Positions 53,487 through 62,791 of a stretch of DNA of 64,000 nt are shown here, one piece after another. Where the stretch lies: contig JAWLEB010000001.1 of the NCBI GenBank assembly GCA_041686375.1, forward strand, positions 124,001 through 188,000, given 5' to 3'. The DNA comes from JAGXLC01 sp041686375. GTDB taxonomy: Bacteria > Bacteroidota > Bacteroidia > Bacteroidales > UBA12077. Numbering within the stretch: the first letter of the stretch is position 1; every line of letters begins with the position of its first letter. The notes under the pieces are model-generated. The model saw nothing but the letters and a program-made list of their open reading frames with translations, had not been told where the DNA came from and did not search any database. Both the position numbers and the translations under genes were made by a program.

Positions 53487-56400
53487 ATGAGATTTTTTTA
53501 TAAAAGAGGCTTAATAACAAGTTTTTTACTTTTAATTGTTATACCTGTATTTAGTCAATATTTTGGTCAGAATAAGGTTAACTACGAGAAGTTTGATTTT
53601 GAGATATACCAAACCCCTCACTTTCAGATTTATAATTATTTAGATAATAATGTGGCTGTAGAAAGTTTCGGGGAACAGGCAGAATATTGGTATAACAGAC
53701 ATTTTGCTATTTTTAGAGATACTGTTTTAAATAATCCTCTAATTCTTTATAATGATCGCCCGGATTTTATGCAAACTACCGTTGTATCGGGTTTGATTGG
53801 GATCGGAACTGGTGGTGTCACTGAAGGCTTAAGGAAAAGGGTTGTGATGCCTTTTATGTTCTCAAACAAAGAAAGCGATCATGTATTGGGACACGAAATG
53901 ATTCATGTTTTTCAGTATAATGTTGTTCATGAAGATGATAGTCTCAGTTTTGAATCTTTGAGTAACCTTCCTTTATGGATGATTGAGGGTCTGGCTGAAT
54001 ATATGTCCATAGGCCCCACTGATAATCAGACTGCTATGTGGATGCGGGATGCCCTTTTGCACGATAATGTACCATCGTTGAAAGATTTAACTAAATATCC
54101 AAACAAATATTTTCCATATCGTTATGGACATGCATATTGGTCATTTGTTACAGGTATCTGGGGAGATGCTATGATCAAACCCATTTTTAAAACTACCGCA
54201 AAAATGGGTATGAAAAATGCAATCGATACATTGTTTGGATTAGAAGCTGATAGTCTTTCTACGCTTTGGCAAAATTCTTTTGAAAAAACATTTGAACCTT
54301 ACGTTTTTGATACGATCCGACCTGTTGGAGAAGAACTCTTTTCAAAGAAAAATTCTGGAGACATGAATCTTTCTCCTGTGCTAAGTCCAAGTGGAGATAA
54401 GGTTACTTTTCTCACGAATAAAAATGTGATTAGTATTGATCTAATGGTTGCAAATACTGAAGAAAAAGAAATCATTAAAAAATTGACAAGCACAATTCGT
54501 AAAACCCATATAGATGAATTTAACTATATTGAATCTGCTGGCTCCTGGTCGCCAGATGGAGAAAAATATGCTTTAACTACTTTTTCAAAAGGAAGAAACA
54601 GATTGGTTATTGCTGATGTCTCGGGCAAACGTGTTAAAGTTGATAAAGAAATTAAATTGCCGGGAGTGCAGGCATTTAACAACCCTGAGTGGTCGCCTGA
54701 CGGGAAATCAATATTATTAACTGGTCTCGTTGATGGCAGAAGTGACTTGTATCTTTATCATTTAGAAACCGAAGAAATTAAACAACTCACCGATGATCGT
54801 TATTCAGACATACAACCTTCATGGAGTAAGGATGGGGATAAAATAGTATTTATCTCTGAACGGGGGGAGGATACAAACTTAGAGAAACATGTCTATGGAA
54901 CATACCGAATTTGTACTCTTGATACCGAGACCAGAGAGATTGAAGTGCTTGATATTTTCCCCGATAAGGACAATTTTAGCCCTACTTTCTCACCTAACGA
55001 CAGTTCAATTTATTTCTTATCGCATGCTGATGGGTACAGGAATTTATATGAATATGAAATCTATGTTGATAAGGTTTTCCGGTTGACTAATTTTGTTACG
55101 GGCATTGCCGGTATAACTGAACTATCACCGGCATACAGCATTGCTGAGGAATCCGGTGAAATTGCATATACATTGTATGGTAATGACAGTTATCAAATAT
55201 ATCTTGCTAGTCCTGATGACTTTGAAAAAGAAGAGGTTGATAGAAATATGGCTGATTTTGATCCGGAAAGGTTACCACCTGGGGGAGACAGAACTCTCAA
55301 CCTCGTAGAAAATAACCTAAAACGTTACCCATCGGAATCTGATACAGCTTTTAAGAGTAAACCCTATAAACCTAAGTTTCAATTGGAATATCTCGGAAGT
55401 AGTGGAATGGGAGTTGGTACAAGTCAGTTTGGCACCTATGCCTCCGGCGGTGTTAGCGCATTATTTAGTGATGTTTTAAAGCGCCATCAGATTTTTGTCA
55501 ATCTTCAGGTACAGGGAGAGATATATGATTTTGGTGGTTATGCTGCTTATTACAACAGAGAAAATCGTGTGAGCTGGGGAGGTTCTTTCAGCCACATCCC
55601 TTATCGCTTTTTTAGATATGGTATTGATACTGTGCATACTGATATCACAGGAGACGGGAATAAGGAAGTACTAAACAATTTAATTGAGATAAGACAGCGA
55701 TTTTTTGAGGATCAACTATCAGTTTTTGGGCAGTATCCTTTATCTCAGCAGTTAAGATTCGAAGGAGGATTGACTGTTTCACGTTACAGCTATAGAATTG
55801 ATAGTATCAATAATTATTATTATGGTAGTTTTATAGGACAGGATAAGGAACAGATAGATGCTCCGGATCCTTATTATGTGGGGAGAAGCCAGGTTGCTTT
55901 TGTCGGAGATAATTCTAATTTTGGAATTACTGGACCACTCTCAGGTTTCCGATATCGTTTCCAGCTTGAGAAGATGTTTGCTGAATATGATGTAGCCAGT
56001 ACCTTAGCGGATTATCGTAAATATTTTTTCTTTAAACCATTTAGCCTGGCTTTTCGCGGGATGCATTTTGCTAGATACGGAAAGGATGTAAACAGACTTT
56101 ATCCGCTTTATGTGGGAGATAATTATTTTGTTCGGGGATATGCCTACAATACGTTAGATAATAGTTCTTCAAGTCAGGATTATACTACAATCAATAATCT
56201 TCTTGGTTCAAAAATTGGAGTGTTTAACGCAGAAGTTAGAATGCCTTTGTCCGGCCCGAAGCAATTGACTATGATTAAATCAAGGTACTTATATTCTACT
56301 TTGGTTGGCTTTTTTGATGCTGGCTTTGCATTGGAAGAATGGGATGATTTTAAACTTTCGTGGGAAACATCAACAGAATATAGATCTCCTGTTTTTAGTG

Positions 56401-56525
56401 CGGGAATGTCACTTCGTATCAACCTATTTGGATATGCTATTTTGGAGCCATATGTTGCCTTTCCATTTCAGCTTGAAAGGAAGGGCTTTAATTTTGGATT
56501 GTTTATTACCGGAATGGGTTGGTAG
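53487..56525 (+). CDS. Metalloprotease-like/PD40 beta-propeller/outer membrane barrel protein
   Basis: A 1012-residue envelope protein. After a signal peptide (VFSQ), residues ~35-280 form a peptidase_MA-like (gluzincin) domain with the zinc motif HEMIH (136-140) and the third-ligand segment EGLAEY (167-172). A PD40/TolB-like propeller follows (~300-590) with SWSPDGEKYALTTF, EWSPDGKSILLTG, SWSKDGDKIVFISERG and TFSPNDSSIYFLS. The last ~350 residues look like an outer membrane barrel (surface-antigen type), ending in an aromatic strand. The protein may process or sense envelope proteins; the true substrate is unknown. It diverges from manC and has no partner gene. Confidence 0.85.
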   Translation: MRFFYKRGLITSFLLLIVIPVFSQYFGQNKVNYEKFDFEIYQTPHFQIYNYLDNNVAVESFGEQAEYWYNRHFAIFRDTVLNNPLILYNDRPDFMQTTVVSGLIGIGTGGVTEGLRKRVVMPFMFSNKESDHVLGHEMIHVFQYNVVHEDDSLSFESLSNLPLWMIEGLAEYMSIGPTDNQTAMWMRDALLHDNVPSLKDLTKYPNKYFPYRYGHAYWSFVTGIWGDAMIKPIFKTTAKMGMKNAIDTLFGLEADSLSTLWQNSFEKTFEPYVFDTIRPVGEELFSKKNSGDMNLSPVLSPSGDKVTFLTNKNVISIDLMVANTEEKEIIKKLTSTIRKTHIDEFNYIESAGSWSPDGEKYALTTFSKGRNRLVIADVSGKRVKVDKEIKLPGVQAFNNPEWSPDGKSILLTGLVDGRSDLYLYHLETEEIKQLTDDRYSDIQPSWSKDGDKIVFISERGEDTNLEKHVYGTYRICTLDTETREIEVLDIFPDKDNFSPTFSPNDSSIYFLSHADGYRNLYEYEIYVDKVFRLTNFVTGIAGITELSPAYSIAEESGEIAYTLYGNDSYQIYLASPDDFEKEEVDRNMADFDPERLPPGGDRTLNLVENNLKRYPSESDTAFKSKPYKPKFQLEYLGSSGMGVGTSQFGTYASGGVSALFSDVLKRHQIFVNLQVQGEIYDFGGYAAYYNRENRVSWGGSFSHIPYRFFRYGIDTVHTDITGDGNKEVLNNLIEIRQRFFEDQLSVFGQYPLSQQLRFEGGLTVSRYSYRIDSINNYYYGSFIGQDKEQIDAPDPYYVGRSQVAFVGDNSNFGITGPLSGFRYRFQLEKMFAEYDVASTLADYRKYFFFKPFSLAFRGMHFARYGKDVNRLYPLYVGDNYFVRGYAYNTLDNSSSSQDYTTINNLLGSKIGVFNAEVRMPLSGPKQLTMIKSRYLYSTLVGFFDAGFALEEWDDFKLSWETSTEYRSPVFSAGMSLRINLFGYAILEPYVAFPFQLERKGFNFGLFITGMGW

Positions 56526-56552
56526 TAGTATAGCTTAGTGAGTTGATATTGA

Positions 56553-57011
56553 TTATGAAGAAAAAGAGTTCAGTATATTGATATCTTTGCCTGATTTATT
56601 GAGACGATGATATTCATCGATTAAATATTGCAGGCTATAGTGGGATAAATAGTTGATGATCTGTGAATTTAATCCTTTCCATAATCTTTTCGTTACACAA
56701 CTGTCTTCCATCTTGCATATTGTATTCTCACAGAGACATTCAACTATACATACTTCACATTCAAAAGCCTTGTAGATATCGTATATAGTAATATCTGCAG
56801 GTTTTCGGGTTAACTTATAACCACTTTTCTTTCCGCGAACATTAATAATAAGATCTTGAGCTTTTAGGGCAGAAATTATCTGATCCAGATATTTAAATGA
56901 GATTTGTTGATTTTTTGCAATTTCTTTCTGAAAGACACTTTCCTGCTCCTCATGTAATGCAATTTCCAGCATTGTTCTAATACCATATCGTATTTTAGTA
57001 TTTATCTTCAA
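56553..57011 (-). CDS. Rrf2 family regulator with a six-cysteine cluster
   Basis: A 152-residue Rrf2 protein. The helix-turn-helix occupies ~25-60 (KEIAKNQQISFKYLDQIISALKAQDLI) and the wing has RGKKSGYKLTRKP. From ~84 to 105 six cysteines stand close together (FECEVCIVECLCENTICKMEDSC), more than the three of IscR/NsrR. This could hold a Fe-S cluster or bind metal ions. It diverges from the copper/silver efflux operon across 317 bases with repeats, so it may control that operon (inference). Confidence 0.85.
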   Translation of the reverse strand: MKINTKIRYGIRTMLEIALHEEQESVFQKEIAKNQQISFKYLDQIISALKAQDLIINVRGKKSGYKLTRKPADITIYDIYKAFECEVCIVECLCENTICKMEDSCVTKRLWKGLNSQIINYLSHYSLQYLIDEYHRLNKSGKDINILNSFSS

Positions 57012-57136
57012 TCTCTTACTTTTTTAGTGTTTAAATATTATTAGTTTTAGAACTTCAAATCTTAAATCTTAAATATTTTCTCTTAACAAATGTACAAATT
57101 TTAAGTGAATGCAGGTTCCTTATTTTTTTTTACCTT

Positions 57137-57150
57137 ATGAATGTATTCAT
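57137..57150. promoter_or_regulatory. 14-bp palindrome, operator candidate
   Basis: ATGAAT and ATTCAT are perfect inverted arms separated by GT. The site is 126 bases upstream of the Rrf2 ATG in the divergent control region. A dimeric regulator could bind it; no protein is shown. Confidence 0.35.
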
Positions 57151-57242
57151 TATCAAGTAATTATTTCATAATGTTTTACAGCAATTCTAATTAAACTTTT
57201 ATTTTTTGGTTTTGTTGTGAATATTTGACGAATAACATCCGA

Positions 57243-57278
57243 ATTTTATAAATCATTCTCAATATTTTATAAATCATT
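57243..57278. repeat. Two 15-bp direct repeats with a 21-base period
   Basis: ATTTTATAAATCATT occurs at 57243-57257 and 57264-57278. The 21-base step places them on the same face of the DNA helix (two turns), which suits cooperative binding of a regulator upstream of the efflux operon. Confidence 0.55.
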
Positions 57279-57328
57279 GTCTATGGTTTTACTGTTATTT
57301 GTATCGATGTTTTATATAATGTGTTATT

Positions 57329-57706
57329 ATGCTTAACAAAGTTGGAAATATCATACTTGCTGTGTTAGTGTTATGTACGACCGCTGGAATGATCGTTAAT
57401 CAGCATTATACTGATGGCAAACTCTATTCTGCATCCTTTTATTCTAACCCGGAATCTTGTTGCAACAATGATGACGGGGAACACAAAGCTACCTGTAATG
57501 ATGTTTTTAAATTTTATAAAGTGGAAGATGAGTTCCGGGTTTCTAATCAGATTTTGATTTCTGTTCCTTTCACTTTCATAGTGCAAACGTATGTATCAAA
57601 CTGTAAATTTGAAACCGGCTTTGCAGAGCATAATACATATTTAGATTCTGAAATTTTTACGCCAGTATTTATTACATCAGCCTTCCTTCAGGTTTATATA
57701 CTTTGA
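57329..57706 (+). CDS. Small exported protein resembling the HYC_CC_PP family
   Basis: A 125-residue protein. Its N terminus is a hydrophobic signal or anchor (~5-24). NQHYTDGKLYSASFY and PESCCNN match in layout the HYC and CC parts of the Bacteroidota HYC_CC_PP family; the third residue of HYC is T here, and the C-terminal PP is not evident. Such small proteins are often found before heavy-metal efflux genes, as here (86 bases before the cusA-like gene). A role in metal handling is inferred from cysteines, histidines and context. Confidence 0.6.
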   Translation: MLNKVGNIILAVLVLCTTAGMIVNQHYTDGKLYSASFYSNPESCCNNDDGEHKATCNDVFKFYKVEDEFRVSNQILISVPFTFIVQTYVSNCKFETGFAEHNTYLDSEIFTPVFITSAFLQVYIL

Positions 57707-57791
57707 GCCCCTTCCGTATCTGGCAAAAATGAAACTTCAAACTATCTGATATGCAATCGGATTAATTAGCTAATTCAAAATAGTAAATACA

Positions 57792-60700
57792 ATGCTAAAC
57801 AGAATAATAAAATATTTTCTTGAAAATAGACTTATTACGGTAATACTCTTAGTTCTTCTTATTCTTTGGGGAATAATTGTTTCGCCATTTGAGTGGAAGA
57901 ATGATATTTTGCCTAATGATCCCGTTCCTGTTGATGCAATTCCTAATCTGGGAGAAAATCAGCAAATTGTTTTTACAAAATGGATGGGGCGTTCTCCACA
58001 AGATATAGAAGATCAAATTACTTATCCACTTACAACGAGCTTACTGGGAATTCCCGGAGTAAAAACTATCCGTAGTTCTTCAATGTTTGGATTTTCCAGT
58101 ATTTATGTAATTTTTGAGGATGATGTTGATTTTTATTGGAGCAGGACACGAATTTTAGAAAAGTTAAACTCACTTCCTCAGGATTTATTACCTGACGGGG
58201 TTCAGCCTTCATTAGGACCTGATGCTACTGCATTAGGTCAGATTTATTGGTATACCCTGGAAGGAAGAGATAAAGATGATAACCCTGTTGGAGGATGGGA
58301 TTTACAGGAGTTACGTTCCATTCAGGATTATTATGTTAAATATACGCTTTCTTCTGCTAAAGGTGTATCTGAGGTAGCTTCCATAGGTGGGCATGTTCGG
58401 GAATATCAAATAGACCTTAGGCCGGAAGCCTTGAAATCTTATGACGTCAGCCTTAACGAGGTTATGAAAAGTGTTAAAAATTCAAATCTTGATGTTGGCG
58501 CTGGTACGGTAGAGATTAATAAGGCTGAGTATTTGGTAAGGGGTTTAGGTTATATTGAAAATATAGAAGATCTGGAAAATACAGTGATTAGGTCTTATGA
58601 GCACACCCCGGTACGTTTAAAAGATATTGCACATATTACAACCGGTCCTGCTTCGAGAAGAGGAATTCTTGATAAAGAAGGAGCTGAAGTTGTTGGAGGT
58701 GTGGTAGTATCTCGCTACGGTGCCAATCCAGGGCAGGTTATCGATAATGTAAAAGATAAAATTGAGGAAATTGAGGGAGGGTTGCCTTCTAAAGAACTTG
58801 ATAACGGCGAGATATCTCAGGTCAAAATTGTTCCCTTTTATGACCGTACTGAATTAATTCAGGAAACCATTGGTACACTGGAAGAAGCTTTGAGCCTGGA
58901 AGTTCTGATAACGATTATTGTTGTTATTGTTATGGTTATGAACTTAAGAGCTTCAGTCTTAATTTCCGGGGTTCTTCCTATTGCAGTCCTCATGTCTTTT
59001 ATCGCCATGAAATATATGAATGTGACTGCCAATATTGTTGCACTTTCGGGTATTGCAATTGCTATAGGAACGATGGTGGATATGGCTGTCGTTTTGGTAG
59101 AAAATATTATACAGCACCTGGACAGGGCGTCCCAAGATGAATCCAGGCTTAAACTTGTATATGAAGGTACAACTGAAGTTGCATCAGCTGTTATTACAGC
59201 TGTGCTTACAACTATAATTAGCTTTATTCCGGTATTTACCATGCAGGGTGCTGAAGGTAAATTGTTTATCCCTTTGGCATACACTAAAACATTTGCATTA
59301 ATAGCGGCCATTTTTGTGTCTGTAATTATTATTCCTACCCTGGCTTATCTATTCTTCTCTGCCAAGATAATAGCTCATAAAATCAGAAGAATACTGCATG
59401 GATTTATTTTTGCTGCCGGTTTATTTATAGCTGTACAATATGTTATATGGGCTGGATTGGTTATCGCCTTGTTTGGAATTATTAATTTCGCTGCAACTTA
59501 TCTGCATAATACAGATCGAAAATATATTCTTTGGAGCAATAATACGCTGGCTGTCTTGGCAGTTGTCTATATTTTGGCAAGAGAGTGGTTGCCTCTGGGG
59601 GCAGAACAAACACTTGTCACCAACATATTTTTTGTTTTAATTATAGTTGGTGCATTGCTGGGCTTTTTCGCTATTGTAATTCGACATTATTCCAGGATCC
59701 TGAACTGGGGGCTAAGAAATAAAGGAAAATTCTTATCTATTCCATCCTTCATTCTTGTATTGGGTATTGTGATCTGGCTTGGCTTTTCTACCGTTTTTGG
59801 GTTTATTGCAAAAGGGTTTGATACAGCCAATATAAACATCAGAACGACTAAAGTGTGGAGTACACTTGTTCATCAGTTTCCTGGTGTTGGAAAGGAGTTT
59901 ATGCCAGCATTGGATGAGGGTTCGTTTCTTTTAATGCCCACTTCCATGCCGCACTCAGGTATTGAAGAAAATAAAAAAGTTGTTCAGTATCTGGACAGAG
60001 CTGTCAATTCTATTCCAGAGGTTGAATCTGTCTTGGGTAAAGCCGGACGTGTGGAATCTGCCTTGGATCCCGCTCCACTTTCTATGTTTGAAAATCTTAT
60101 TAACTATAAAAGTGAATATAAAACGGATTCAGATGGCCGGCGAATACGTTTTAAAGTTAATGCAAGTGGTGAATTTGTCAGAGATTCGGCAGATAAACTT
60201 ATTCCGGATGAGGATGGCAAGTATTTCAGACAGTGGAGGGATCATATCAACTCACCGAACGACATTTGGGATGAGATTGTGAAAGTGACTAATTATCCGG
60301 GGGTTACATCTGCACCAAAGCTTCAGCCTATTGAAACCAGACTTGTAATGCTGCAAAGCGGGATGAAAGCACCGATGGGTATTAAGATTTCCGGGCCTGA
60401 CCTTGAAACGATTGAATCATTCGGAATGCAATTGGAAGATTATCTTAAACAGGTCCCAGGTATTAAGGAACCCTCTGTTTTTGCTGACAGGGTTGTGGGA
60501 AAACCTTACCTGGAGATTGATCTGGACAGAAATAAAATGGCCCGGTATGGCTTGTCGGTAAAAAAGGTTCAGCAGTATATTGAGGTGGCTGTGGGCGGAA
60601 TGAGCCTTACTTCTACAGTCGAAGGACGTGAACGTTATCCTGTAAGAGTACGGTACCCAAGAGAGTTGAGGGATAGTCCGGAGTCTGTTGGAGAAATATT

Positions 60701-61544
60701 AATTCCCGCAAATAAAGGTGTACAGATCCCCTTAAAAGAGGTAGTTAATATTGAATATAAGAAAGGTCCCCAGGCAATCAAAAGTGAGGATACATTTTTA
60801 ATTAGTTATGTAATTTTTGATCGAGATGAGGGGCATGCTGAAGTAGATGTGGTAAATGATGCACAACAATTGCTGGAGGATAAAAAAGAAAGTGGGGAGT
60901 TAACAGTTCCTGATGGAGTGAGTTACACCTTTACGGGGAATTACGAAAATCAGGTTAGAGCGGAAAAGCGTTTATCTTTTGTTGTACCCCTTGTTTTGCT
61001 TATCATCTTTCTTATTATTTACCTTCAGTTTCGGTCGGTACCCACAACAATGATGGTTTTCTCCGGAATTGTAATAGCATTTGCCGGAGGATTTCTGATG
61101 TTATGGTTATACGGCCAGAGCTGGTTTATGGATTTTAATTTTCTGGGATCAAATATGCGGGAGCTCTTCCAGATGAAAACTGTGAACCTTAGTATTGCTG
61201 TCTGGGTTGGCTTTATTGCTCTCTTTGGTATAGCTACTGATGATGGAGTGGTAGTGGCAACTTATCTGAAGCAGACTTTTGAAAGAGAAAAACCTACTGA
61301 TGTTGATAAGGTCAGAGCTGCTGTGGTAGAAGCCGGCCAACGAAGGATCCGCCCTACATTGATGACTACGGCAACTACATTATTGGCTTTATTACCAATA
61401 CTTTCATCCACCGGAAGAGGTGCCGATGTGATGATACCAATGGCAATACCCGTTTTTGGTGGTATGACAATTGAGATTATCACATTATTTGTAGTTCCCA
61501 TTCTATATGCTCACTGGAAAGAAAGAAAAATTAAAAAGATTTAG
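57792..61544 (+). CDS. cusA: CusA/CzcA-type heavy-metal efflux RND transporter, enlarged
   Basis: A 1250-residue inner membrane RND pump, about 200 longer than E. coli CusA (1047). Family marks are PVDAIPNLGENQ (~46-57), FEDDVDFYWSRTRILEKL, and in TM4 GIAIAIGTMVDMAVVLVEN with D430 and E437. The TM4 form lacks the first Asp of the CzcA DFG motif and matches the monovalent Cu(I)/Ag(I) class. Between TM6 (to ~522) and GKEFMPALDEGSF (~700) an insertion of about 100 residues carries three or four extra hydrophobic segments (~536-630). A further long stretch occurs in the periplasmic part (~755-830). It is followed by tolC- and cusB-like genes, giving a complete tripartite pump. Confidence 0.92.
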   Translation: MLNRIIKYFLENRLITVILLVLLILWGIIVSPFEWKNDILPNDPVPVDAIPNLGENQQIVFTKWMGRSPQDIEDQITYPLTTSLLGIPGVKTIRSSSMFGFSSIYVIFEDDVDFYWSRTRILEKLNSLPQDLLPDGVQPSLGPDATALGQIYWYTLEGRDKDDNPVGGWDLQELRSIQDYYVKYTLSSAKGVSEVASIGGHVREYQIDLRPEALKSYDVSLNEVMKSVKNSNLDVGAGTVEINKAEYLVRGLGYIENIEDLENTVIRSYEHTPVRLKDIAHITTGPASRRGILDKEGAEVVGGVVVSRYGANPGQVIDNVKDKIEEIEGGLPSKELDNGEISQVKIVPFYDRTELIQETIGTLEEALSLEVLITIIVVIVMVMNLRASVLISGVLPIAVLMSFIAMKYMNVTANIVALSGIAIAIGTMVDMAVVLVENIIQHLDRASQDESRLKLVYEGTTEVASAVITAVLTTIISFIPVFTMQGAEGKLFIPLAYTKTFALIAAIFVSVIIIPTLAYLFFSAKIIAHKIRRILHGFIFAAGLFIAVQYVIWAGLVIALFGIINFAATYLHNTDRKYILWSNNTLAVLAVVYILAREWLPLGAEQTLVTNIFFVLIIVGALLGFFAIVIRHYSRILNWGLRNKGKFLSIPSFILVLGIVIWLGFSTVFGFIAKGFDTANINIRTTKVWSTLVHQFPGVGKEFMPALDEGSFLLMPTSMPHSGIEENKKVVQYLDRAVNSIPEVESVLGKAGRVESALDPAPLSMFENLINYKSEYKTDSDGRRIRFKVNASGEFVRDSADKLIPDEDGKYFRQWRDHINSPNDIWDEIVKVTNYPGVTSAPKLQPIETRLVMLQSGMKAPMGIKISGPDLETIESFGMQLEDYLKQVPGIKEPSVFADRVVGKPYLEIDLDRNKMARYGLSVKKVQQYIEVAVGGMSLTSTVEGRERYPVRVRYPRELRDSPESVGEILIPANKGVQIPLKEVVNIEYKKGPQAIKSEDTFLISYVIFDRDEGHAEVDVVNDAQQLLEDKKESGELTVPDGVSYTFTGNYENQVRAEKRLSFVVPLVLLIIFLIIYLQFRSVPTTMMVFSGIVIAFAGGFLMLWLYGQSWFMDFNFLGSNMRELFQMKTVNLSIAVWVGFIALFGIATDDGVVVATYLKQTFEREKPTDVDKVRAAVVEAGQRRIRPTLMTTATTLLALLPILSSTGRGADVMIPMAIPVFGGMTIEIITLFVVPILYAHWKERKIKKI

Positions 61545-61548
61545 AAAG

Positions 61549-62787
61549 ATGATAAAAATATATAAGTTGGTTTTGATTATGTTTCTTGGGATATTTTCTT
61601 TTTCTGCCTATTCACAAGAGGACAATCTTGATGTTTATCTGCAGGAAGCCGGAGAAAATAATTCTGGATTGCAAGCAGCTTTTCAGCAATATTATGCAGC
61701 CCTGGAGAAACTCCCTCAGGCTGCTGCTTTACCTGATCCGAAATTGAGTTTTGGATATTTTGTTAGTCCGGTTGAAACAAGGTTGGGATCGCAACAGCTT
61801 AAAATGTCCGTTTCACAAATGTTTCCATGGTTTGGAACGCTTAATGAACAGGAAGAAGCTTTCGCCGAAAAAGCGAAAGTTAAATATCAGCAGTTTCTTG
61901 GTTTAAGAAATAAAGTGCATAAAGATGTGAAAGTTAAATATTACAAACTTTATGAGGTAAAGAAGGCCATACAGATTACCAAGGCGAATCTTGATGTGTT
62001 AAGTTCTCTCAGAAAAATTACTGAGCGTAATTATGAAAGTGGCAAATCTCAGATGGCAGATGTTCTCAGGCTGAATGTTGATATCCGGGAACAGGAAAAT
62101 AAGCTGGAGGATTTGCAGGATAGAATGAAAACATTGAAATCTGAGTTTAATTTGTTATTGAACAAAGAGGAGGAGCATGAGGTCATTGTCCCTGCAGATA
62201 TGACACTGGATACTTTTGATCTGGCTACATTGCGGGATTCTATACGTAATAACCCTGAACTAACTGCATTGATTCATAAAGAGCAATCTTTACAGCACCA
62301 GTATAAAGTTGCAAAAAAGAAAGGATTCCCTGAAATATCCGTGGCATTGGATTATGTTGTGGTTGGTGAAAGACAGGATATGCGTGTAGCTAATAATGGA
62401 CGGGATGTGATTATGCCGATGGTAGGAATTAGTATTCCCCTCAACCGGAACAAGTATAGATCAATGAAAAAGGAAAAAGAGTATGAGATGAATGCTGTGA
62501 AATCAACTCAGCAGGAAAGGATAAATAGCCTGGGAGCTGAATATAATAATGCTGAAGAAGCATATTTGGAGAGTGAGAGAAAAATTAAACTTTATAAAGA
62601 GCAAGTGCAAGAAACACAGCGTATCTATAAGCTTTTGGAAACAAATTATTCTTCTGATGGGGAAGATTTTTATGAACTGCTCAGGACTCGTCTCATGGTT
62701 CTTGAGTATGAATTGAAGCTTGAAAAAGCTAAAGCAGCTCAAAATATGGCTGTTGCAAGATTAGAATATTTAACCGGTAAAAAATAA
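61549..62787 (+). CDS. TolC family outer membrane efflux protein (CusC-like)
   Basis: A 412-residue outer membrane factor with a signal peptide (FSFSAYSQ). It has ALPDPKLSFGYFVSPVETRLGSQQLKMSVSQMFPWFG, the start of the TolC fold in heavy-metal pumps (PDPKL and QMFPWFG), and long heptad-rich helices (~90-190, 310-400) of the periplasmic tunnel. The start at 61549 lies 4 bases after the cusA stop and begins at the signal peptide; a longer frame from 61507 would overlap cusA. It forms the outer membrane channel for the CusA/CusB pump. Confidence 0.92.
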   Translation: MIKIYKLVLIMFLGIFSFSAYSQEDNLDVYLQEAGENNSGLQAAFQQYYAALEKLPQAAALPDPKLSFGYFVSPVETRLGSQQLKMSVSQMFPWFGTLNEQEEAFAEKAKVKYQQFLGLRNKVHKDVKVKYYKLYEVKKAIQITKANLDVLSSLRKITERNYESGKSQMADVLRLNVDIREQENKLEDLQDRMKTLKSEFNLLLNKEEEHEVIVPADMTLDTFDLATLRDSIRNNPELTALIHKEQSLQHQYKVAKKKGFPEISVALDYVVVGERQDMRVANNGRDVIMPMVGISIPLNRNKYRSMKKEKEYEMNAVKSTQQERINSLGAEYNNAEEAYLESERKIKLYKEQVQETQRIYKLLETNYSSDGEDFYELLRTRLMVLEYELKLEKAKAAQNMAVARLEYLTGKK

Positions 62788-62791
62788 ATAT

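Larger units (their letters stand above)
57012..57328. other. Intergenic control region between Rrf2 and the Cus operon
   Basis: No gene is seen in these 317 AT-rich bases. They hold a palindrome ATGAAT-GT-ATTCAT (57137-57150) and two 15-bp direct repeats (57243-57257, 57264-57278). Promoters for both divergent units must lie here, but no full -33/-7 pair is convincing. Confidence 0.6.
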
